DNA of 12,104 bases from Bacillota bacterium (GTDB taxonomy: Bacteria > Bacillota > Clostridia > Lachnospirales > Lachnospiraceae). The stretch is taken from assembly GCA_023435645.1 (NCBI GenBank), contig JAEYRK010000037.1, positions 1-12,104 on the forward strand. The letters are read 5' to 3'. The notes beneath the pieces are model-generated. The model ran no database searches, had not been told where the DNA came from, and saw nothing but the letters and a program-made list of their open reading frames with translations. This document shows, one piece after another, positions 6,779-12,104 of this stretch. Position numbers and translations under genes: made by a program. How positions within the stretch are numbered: the first letter of the stretch is position 1; every line of letters starts with the position of its first letter.

Positions 6779-6807
6779 ATTCTAGCATTGTTTTCCCGGT
6801 TCAGCAA
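6779..6807 (-). promoter_or_regulatory. Extended -10 promoter of yebC
   Basis: On the minus strand a TAGAAT -10 box (6779-6784) is preceded by TGC, an extended -10 element. A weak TTGCTG -35 box (6802-6807) stands 17 bases further upstream. A start near 6772 would give a leader of about 50 bases before the yebC ATG. It sits in the 211-base gap after argR, which supports a separate yebC transcript. Confidence 0.5.
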
Positions 6808-6933
6808 GCAAAACCTACAGGCACCGGAGAACTGAAATGTTGGGAGCAGGAACGAATCCCCCTCCCCTATATGGACCGAATGAATGGTCCCAGTGATCTT
6901 ATGTCTCTGCCTAGCTGTTACTACGCCCGGTGA

Positions 6934-7392
6934 TTAATCTACATTATTAATGATTTTACTGAGCCTCTCCATAACACTGATCGTATCATCCACGGATCTG
7001 ATCGCACAAAGAATGGTATCATCACCGGCGATACATCCAACGATGGCATTCAGATGAAGTGCATCCAGGGCTGCTGCTACTGCCATAGCCATACCGGAGA
7101 CCGTCTTTATTACCAGGATATTCTGTGCCATATCCATGGACACAAAGCCATCCCTTAATACTCTGGTGAATTTCTCGCTCATTCCGGTCTCAGACTTTTG
7201 CAGAACAATGTATTTCTGTCTTCCTCCGTCCACAGCCACCTTCGTGAGCTTCAGTTCACGGATATCTCTGGATACAGTTGCCTGGGTCACATTATAGCCA
7301 TCCTGCATTAGTTTTTCTGCCAGCTCTTCCTGGGTCTCAATATCAAATTTGCTAATTAATTCAATGATCTTGCTCTGTCTGCTTATCTTCAT
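6934..7392 (-). CDS. argR: Arginine repressor ArgR/AhrC
   Basis: This 152-residue protein has the usual length and two domains of ArgR. The N-terminal winged helix carries the recognition motif SRDIREL (41-47). The C-terminal hexamerisation and arginine-binding domain carries GCIAGDDTI (119-127), whose Asp pair contacts arginine; the family usually has T where this protein has C120. It senses arginine and represses biosynthesis genes or activates catabolic ones by binding ARG boxes. The ATG at 7392 has AAAGG nine bases upstream. It lies 34 bases after nadK and is very probably cotranscribed with it, as in many clostridia and bacilli. No recN gene follows, although recN is a common next neighbour. 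Confidence 0.95.
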   Translation of the reverse strand: MKISRQSKIIELISKFDIETQEELAEKLMQDGYNVTQATVSRDIRELKLTKVAVDGGRQKYIVLQKSETGMSEKFTRVLRDGFVSMDMAQNILVIKTVSGMAMAVAAALDALHLNAIVGCIAGDDTILCAIRSVDDTISVMERLSKIINNVD

Positions 7393-7426
7393 ATCCTATA
7401 ACCTTTCTGAGTATGTTAATGGTTAC

Positions 7427-8353
7427 CTAATCTACGCTGTTGCTTAGCTTGGACCGCAATATCTCATAAATGCCAGTCTGGTTAAGCCTAATCAGCTTTG
7501 TACTGTATCTAGCTCTCTTGATCAGGATGACGTCATTCGTGCCCAAATCATAGACCTTCTGTCCATCGAAGCTGGCACTGGCCTCTGCCTCCTGGGTCTT
7601 CTTGCTTTTTCCTACAACCACCCGTATCGTATCCTCTGCGGATACCACGATACTTCTCGGACTTAAGGAATGGGGGCAGATTGGAGTAATTACCATGACC
7701 TCTGCCTGTGGGCTTACAATCGGTCCACCTGCTGATAGGTTATATGCAGTGGAGCCGGTGGGGGTTGAAATGATTACTCCGTCCCCCTTAAAATTATCCA
7801 CCAATTCAGAATTGACATAGATCCCAAGGCTGATGATCCTTGAAAAGCCCTTTCTGGAGATTACGATATCATTCAACGCATACCCTAAGGTGCTGTCCTC
7901 CTGCTTCGCAGCCCTTGGCTCAATGGCCTGTCCCTCCTGCCCGAAGGGAACGGACTTCAAAGCCTTGCTGTCATCAATATTCCTATGATACAGGATCTCT
8001 CCCTGTAACATCAATCTTTTTTCCAACCTGTAATCATCCTGAAACAGCCGATCTAGGGCTGACAATACACTCTGCTCCTCAATCTCAGCCAAAAATCCCA
8101 GGGTCCCTAAATTTACTCCAAGGATCGGAATATTTCTGGTCATCAAATCATTCGCTGTATGGATGATGGTGCCATCACCGCCAAGTACAATCGCACAGTC
8201 AACCTCCGGCGATGAGGAGGTATTCCCATGAAAGGAGGATATCTGGGAAAGGATCGCCTTTCTTCCGGCCTTCTCAATATAAGCAGCTATCTTATTTGTT
8301 ACACTAAGGTCCTTATCCTTCTCTATATTGGTAATAATCAGAAAATGATCCAT
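7427..8353 (-). CDS. nadK: NAD kinase
   Basis: NadK phosphorylates NAD+ to NADP+ in the cytosol, using ATP or polyphosphate. Diagnostic motifs are GGDGT (58-62), NLGTLGF (81-87) and the long block DGVIISTPTGSTAYNLSAGG (191-210) that binds the nucleotide. At 308 residues it is slightly longer than typical, because of a segment rich in charged residues around 128-152 before TLGYALND. I start at the ATG at 8353, which has GGGAG seven bases upstream and gives MDHFLIITN, a normal NadK beginning. An ATG at 8419 would add 22 unconserved residues and has no ribosome binding site. A promoter lies about 85 bases upstream, so nadK-argR can be transcribed apart from tlyA. Confidence 0.93.
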   Translation of the reverse strand: MDHFLIITNIEKDKDLSVTNKIAAYIEKAGRKAILSQISSFHGNTSSSPEVDCAIVLGGDGTIIHTANDLMTRNIPILGVNLGTLGFLAEIEEQSVLSALDRLFQDDYRLEKRLMLQGEILYHRNIDDSKALKSVPFGQEGQAIEPRAAKQEDSTLGYALNDIVISRKGFSRIISLGIYVNSELVDNFKGDGVIISTPTGSTAYNLSAGGPIVSPQAEVMVITPICPHSLSPRSIVVSAEDTIRVVVGKSKKTQEAEASASFDGQKVYDLGTNDVILIKRARYSTKLIRLNQTGIYEILRSKLSNSVD

Positions 8354-8444
8354 TGTATTGCTCCCTGTTCCCCGACTACCATAGTTTCTATGCGCGGAAA
8401 TAATTGTAAATCCATGCATTGTTTCGAATATTTATTACTTAGAA

Positions 8445-8473
8445 AGTCTATCATAGAATTCCATTAATTTCAA
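8445..8473 (-). promoter_or_regulatory. Promoter of the nadK-argR unit
   Basis: On the minus strand TTGAAA (8468-8473) and TAGACT (8445-8450) are 17 bases apart, and TGA just before the -10 box resembles an extended -10 element. Transcription would start near 8438. The AT-rich inverted element GAATATTTATT (8425-8435 on the plus strand) overlaps this start and resembles the core of an ARG box, so repression by ArgR is possible. Confidence 0.55.
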
Positions 8474-8548
8474 GCCATCTTTCTCAATAGGCCTCATTTT
8501 TCCTTAAATATTCAGATAATTGATGCTACTGTTTCACTTTCGCTCTCT

Positions 8549-9364
8549 TTAAGCGTCGGACAGCTGGCCATGGGCCTGTCTGACAACCTCTTGTATCTTA
8601 TCCTCAGGTATTATTCTTCCTTCCTGTCCTGCCGATAGCTTACTCATATATAATAAATATTCAATATTTCCTTCCGGACCCTTAATCGGTGAGTAATCGA
8701 GATCAATACAGTCAAAGCCGATGGAATGGGCATAATCCACCACCTGCCCGATTACTTCAAGATGTACCTTACTGTCCCTGACTACCCCCTTCTTACCGAC
8801 CTTCTCACGGCCTGCCTCAAACTGGGGCTTAATCAGGCTGACCAATTCTCCCTTCTCTAAGAGCAGTTCCCTGACGGGCTGCAGTACCTTCGTAAGGGAT
8901 ATGAAGGATACATCAATCGAGGCAAAGGCAATCTGGTCCTTAATCTCCTCCGGTGTCAGATATCTGATATTTGTCTTCTCCATGGAAATAACCCGTTGAT
9001 CCTGCCGGAGCTTCCAGGCAAGCTGGTTCGTCCCGACATCCACGGCATATACACGGGCGGCCCCATTCTGTAGCATACAGTCCGTGAAGCCGCCGGTGGA
9101 GGAACCGATGTCCATGCAGGTCTTACCCTGAAGTATAATTCCATAGTGCTCGATTGCCTTCTCCAGCTTTAAGCCTCCACGGCTTACATATTTCAAAGGA
9201 TTCCCCTTGATTTCAATCTGTACTTCCTCCGGAAAGGTACTTCCGGCCTTATCCTCCCGTTGTCCATCTACAAATACATTGCCGGACATAATAATCGCCT
9301 TTGCCTTCTCCCTGGACTCTGCCAGATTCCGATTCACCAATAGTACATCCAATCGTTCCTTCAT
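8549..9364 (-). CDS. tlyA: TlyA-family rRNA 2'-O-methyltransferase (S4-FtsJ)
   Basis: This 271-residue protein has an N-terminal S4 RNA-binding domain (about 1-60), a short linker containing SRGGLKL (61-67) and an FtsJ/RrmJ Rossmann methyltransferase with the SAM-binding loop DIGSSTGGFTD (85-95), DVSFISL (151-157) and LIKPQFE (177-183). K66, D151, K179 and E235 sit at the places expected for the K-D-K-E catalytic tetrad. TlyA homologues methylate ribose in 16S and/or 23S rRNA and are often annotated as hemolysin A; the hemolysin label is not supported by these motifs. The ATG at 9364 has AAGGAG four bases upstream. It lies 39 bases after dxs, in the conserved dxs-tlyA-nadK order. Confidence 0.93.
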   Translation of the reverse strand: MKERLDVLLVNRNLAESREKAKAIIMSGNVFVDGQREDKAGSTFPEEVQIEIKGNPLKYVSRGGLKLEKAIEHYGIILQGKTCMDIGSSTGGFTDCMLQNGAARVYAVDVGTNQLAWKLRQDQRVISMEKTNIRYLTPEEIKDQIAFASIDVSFISLTKVLQPVRELLLEKGELVSLIKPQFEAGREKVGKKGVVRDSKVHLEVIGQVVDYAHSIGFDCIDLDYSPIKGPEGNIEYLLYMSKLSAGQEGRIIPEDKIQEVVRQAHGQLSDA

Positions 9365-9403
9365 AATACTCCTTAGAGAACTCTATCCTATCATAAAATT
9401 CGA

Positions 9404-11272
9404 TTATTTGATTTCTTTTCTTACCCTGTCCAAAATGCTCTCCGCATCCAGACCAAGCTTCTGATATAATTCACCCACGCTGCCCTGCTCGACATACTGA
9501 TCAGGTATGGAAATATTGATATGTTTGATTCTCTGCTTGCCTGTCTCACAGAGGTAATCCGCCACCTTCTGTCCAAAGCCTCCGCTTCGGACATTCTCCT
9601 CTAAGGTAATGAATGTCTTATGCTTCTTTGCCAGCGTGTTAAGCAGCTCCCGATCCATAGGAGAGACAAACCTTACGTTAACTAAGGTTGCCTTCTTTCC
9701 CTCCTTACGGAGTTCTTCTGCCAGCTCAGCCCCTGCCTTCACCATACTACCCACTGCCAGGATTGCAATGTCCTCCTCCTTCTTCAACACCTCACTCTTT
9801 CCATACTCGATGGGGGCCTGCTGCTCTTCAAAGCCCTGATAGATCTCTCCCTTTGGATACCGGATTGCTACCGGTCCCGGATAAGTAAGCGCAAAGCCAA
9901 GCATCTCTGTGAGCTCTGCTCCATTCTTCGGAGACATAACGGTAAGATTCGGGATATGGGATAAAAATGAGAGGTCAAAAATCCCCTGGTGGGTCTTGCC
10001 ATCCCTACCTGTAATACCGGCTCGGTCGATGGCAAATACGACCGGCAGGTTATTGATGCAGACATCATGAATGATTTGATCATAGGAGCGCTGCAGGAAG
10101 GTGGAGTAAATCGCCACCACCGGACGGTAGCCGCCAAGGGCTAGTCCAGCCGCAAAGGTTACCGCATGCTCCTCCGCAATTCCCACATCAAAAAACCGGT
10201 CCGGAAATTTCTTCTTAAATTCAGACAATCCCGTCCCATTGGGCATGGCAGCCGTAATAGCCACCACCTTATCATTGTTCATAGCGTTCTTCACCAGGGC
10301 ATCTGAAAATACCTTGGTATAAGAGATTCCCTTATCTGCTTTCATCGGTTTGCCGCTCTGTATATCAAAGGGATCAATTCCATGGAACCAGCTGGGGTAT
10401 TTTTCTGCCAGCATGTAACCCTTGCCCTTCTTTGTGATCACATGTACTACCACTGCTTTCTTTGCCCGGGTAGCCGCCTGGAAGGCTTCCATCATCTGAT
10501 TGATGTTATGGCCGTCGATGGGTCCGATGTATGTGATTCCCAGGTCCTCGAAAAACATGTTGGGAAGCATGAAGTACTTAATCGCATCCTTAGAACGCTT
10601 CAAACGGTTGACCAGAGGTTTACCGATTCGAGGCATCTGCGTAAGGGTATTCTCCATGGATGCCTTAAAGTCAGTGTATTTGGAGTTTGTCCTCAGTTTT
10701 GCGAGATAATTTGCCAAACCTCCGACATTCTCTGAAATGGACATATTGTTATCATTTAGAACAATCATCAGGTTGGATTTTAGTCTTCCGGCATTGTTGA
10801 GGGCCTCAAAGGCCATTCCTCCGGTCAGTGCGCCGTCTCCGAGAACTGCTACCACTTTATGATTCTGCTTGCTCAAATCTCTCGCCTTGACCAGTCCCAA
10901 GGCAGCTGATATCGAAGTGGAGCTATGACCTGTATCGAAGGAATCGTATTCGCTCTCCGTAATCTTTGGAAAGCCACTGATACCATCCATCTGCCTAAGA
11001 GTTTCAAACTGGTCCTTTCTTCCTGTTAACAGCTTATGAATATATGCCTGATGGCCTACATCCCAGATTAATTTATCCTGTGGCAGATCCAGGGAAAGAT
11101 GGAGCGCCATCGTGAGCTCTACTACACCTAGGTTGGAGGCCAGATGCCCTCCCGTCCTGCTTACATGGTTCACTAAAAACATGCGGATTTCCTCCGCCAG
11201 CTTCTCATATTCCTGGGGCTTTAACTTCTTTATGTCATTTGCCTGATTTATCATATCCAATATGTTTGGCAA
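9404..11272 (-). CDS. dxs: 1-deoxy-D-xylulose-5-phosphate synthase
   Basis: DXS condenses pyruvate and glyceraldehyde 3-phosphate to DXP with thiamine diphosphate, the entry step of the MEP pathway that feeds IPP and DMAPP to the adjacent ispA product. The 622-residue protein has the DVGHQAY histidine (H74), the ThDP/Mg motif GDGALTGG (145-152) continuing to NDNNMSIS (173-180), the catalytic glutamate in AEEHAVTF (E367) and DRAGITGRDG. The start is not obvious. The TTG at 11272 is preferred because GAGGTGA, complementary to the 16S rRNA end, lies five bases upstream. In-frame GTG codons at 11281 and 11311 would add 3 or 13 residues lacking family similarity. The protein is complete and its DNA matches the composition of its core neighbours. 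Confidence 0.95.
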   Translation of the reverse strand: MPNILDMINQANDIKKLKPQEYEKLAEEIRMFLVNHVSRTGGHLASNLGVVELTMALHLSLDLPQDKLIWDVGHQAYIHKLLTGRKDQFETLRQMDGISGFPKITESEYDSFDTGHSSTSISAALGLVKARDLSKQNHKVVAVLGDGALTGGMAFEALNNAGRLKSNLMIVLNDNNMSISENVGGLANYLAKLRTNSKYTDFKASMENTLTQMPRIGKPLVNRLKRSKDAIKYFMLPNMFFEDLGITYIGPIDGHNINQMMEAFQAATRAKKAVVVHVITKKGKGYMLAEKYPSWFHGIDPFDIQSGKPMKADKGISYTKVFSDALVKNAMNNDKVVAITAAMPNGTGLSEFKKKFPDRFFDVGIAEEHAVTFAAGLALGGYRPVVAIYSTFLQRSYDQIIHDVCINNLPVVFAIDRAGITGRDGKTHQGIFDLSFLSHIPNLTVMSPKNGAELTEMLGFALTYPGPVAIRYPKGEIYQGFEEQQAPIEYGKSEVLKKEEDIAILAVGSMVKAGAELAEELRKEGKKATLVNVRFVSPMDRELLNTLAKKHKTFITLEENVRSGGFGQKVADYLCETGKQRIKHINISIPDQYVEQGSVGELYQKLGLDAESILDRVRKEIK

Positions 11273-11424
11273 GTACTTCACCTCATTTCCAGCCAGACAA
11301 GGGTCTGACACATCCTATGCATCTATCGCTTCCTATGCTTGTGTAGCTACATTCGCTCATTTGCATACTATCTCATTATTGCTTCTACTCTTCTTATGCA
11401 TTATTTTATATTGTCGCTTTCTGT

Positions 11425-12104
11425 CTAGCTGTCTCTCGATATCAGTTTTATGATTAACACCTTCAAATACTCATTTTGACGGTTCAAGGATTCATAGGTA
11501 GCAACTGCGCGCTCAGAGAGCTCCCTTACCTTATCCTCCGCCTGATTAATATCCATCAAAGTGACATAAGTGATTTTTTCGTTTTTCTCATCGCTGTGAG
11601 TCGCTTTTCCGAGCACCTCCATGCTACTGGTAACATCCAGGATATCATCCTTGATTTGAAACGCAAGACCGATATCACCGGCGATCTTCTCCATCTTCTC
11701 TACCTCTGCTTCCTCCGCTCCGGCAAGAATCGCTCCAATCATCATGGAGGCCTCCACCAGGGCTCCTGTCTTAAGCTGATACATCCGGTTTAACCGGGCT
11801 TGATCGACAGTATGCCTGCTTCCCTCCATATCGATAACCTGGCCACCGATCATACCATGGATTCCCGCCTTTACGGACAGGATATGAAGGGACTTTACAA
11901 TTCTTCTGTAGGCGGTCAGCTCCTCCTTCGGATTCTCGGTTCCAACCATACGGTAAGCAGAAGTAGCTGTCTCAAAGGCATAGTTTAAAAGACCATCTCC
12001 TGCCAGAAGGGCCATGGCCTCTCCATAAACCACATGGGTGGTCTTCCTCCCCCTCCGGTACTCATCATTATCCATACTGGGAAGATCATCATGGACCAGA
12101 GAGT
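11425..12104 (-). CDS. ispA: Polyprenyl (farnesyl/geranyl) diphosphate synthase, 5' part missing
   Basis: The window edge removes the 5' end; about 226 codons remain. The visible part opens with LVHDDLPSMDNDEYRRG, the first aspartate-rich motif with its downstream arginines, and continues with GMIGGQVIDM and the second aspartate-rich motif QIKDDILD. These bind Mg-diphosphate of allylic substrates and IPP. The short-chain type is suggested by the DDLPSMD spacing and by the position upstream of dxs, the standard ispA-dxs arrangement. The product elongates DMAPP with IPP to geranyl and farnesyl diphosphate. The reading frame is open to base 12104, well upstream of the internal ATG at 12075, so that codon is not the start. 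Confidence 0.93.
   Translation of the reverse strand, partial: SLVHDDLPSMDNDEYRRGRKTTHVVYGEAMALLAGDGLLNYAFETATSAYRMVGTENPKEELTAYRRIVKSLHILSVKAGIHGMIGGQVIDMEGSRHTVDQARLNRMYQLKTGALVEASMMIGAILAGAEEAEVEKMEKIAGDIGLAFQIKDDILDVTSSMEVLGKATHSDEKNEKITYVTLMDINQAEDKVRELSERAVATYESLNRQNEYLKVLIIKLISRDS

Noticed and set aside
6848..6885. Hairpin GGACC...GGTCC after argR as a terminator
   Set aside because: The stem is only five pairs and no U-tract follows on the minus strand.
6770..6933. Open frame continuing in phase with argR past its stop for about 55 codons
   Set aside because: No start codon with a ribosome binding site and no recognisable similarity; this length without a stop is not rare at this GC content, and ArgR already has its normal length.
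7840..8166. Plus-strand frame of 108 codons opposite nadK
   Set aside because: It is a shadow of nadK codon usage, with no plausible protein features.
1..12104. CRISPR array, tRNA or rRNA genes, retron-like RNA
   Set aside because: No regularly spaced repeats, no tRNA-like cloverleaf and no conserved rRNA stretches were seen on either strand; no reverse transcriptase is encoded.

Overview
The window looks like the chromosome of a Gram-positive clostridium, most likely Lachnospiraceae-like. The basis is the conserved minus-strand gene order ispA-dxs-tlyA-nadK-argR, strong AAGGAG-type ribosome binding sites, SigA-type promoters and protein similarity recalled from memory. Every gene I can support lies on the minus strand, so transcription runs from high to low coordinates.

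Right part (about 5994-12104), ordinary core genome of moderate GC: the 3' part of ispA (farnesyl/geranyl diphosphate synthase, cut by the window edge), dxs (first step of the MEP isoprenoid pathway), tlyA (S4-FtsJ rRNA methyltransferase), nadK (NAD kinase), argR (arginine repressor) and then yebC (YebC/PmpR family). The nadK and yebC promoters can be read directly. There is no recN between argR and yebC, although recN often follows argR in clostridia.

Middle part (about 531-5994), an AT-rich accessory island. It is bounded by two direct copies of the last 93 bp of yebC (438-530 and 5995-6087, 88 of 93 identical). One copy completes the intact yebC. The other is an orphan tail beside what looks like the old yebC terminator. 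This is the footprint expected when an element integrates at a gene's 3' end and rebuilds it with its own copy, yet the island has no visible integrase. In transcription order it holds: an OLD/RloA-like AAA ATPase with its own promoter and a HEPN-type R-x4-H motif near its C-terminus; a PD-(D/E)XK + DUF5655 nuclease gene interrupted by two single-base frameshifts, both at A4 runs; a decayed transposase scrap; a patatin-like phospholipase gene cut off just after its GxSxG nucleophile motif; and an intact 733-residue Z1-domain ATPase, a family known from MORC-type restriction-modification loci. The content suggests a partly decayed, mosaic anti-phage defence island. That role is inferred from the gene families.

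Left end (1-436): the yebC-type terminator, then a strong promoter and the first 31 codons of a gene for a secreted or membrane-anchored protein that continues outside the window.
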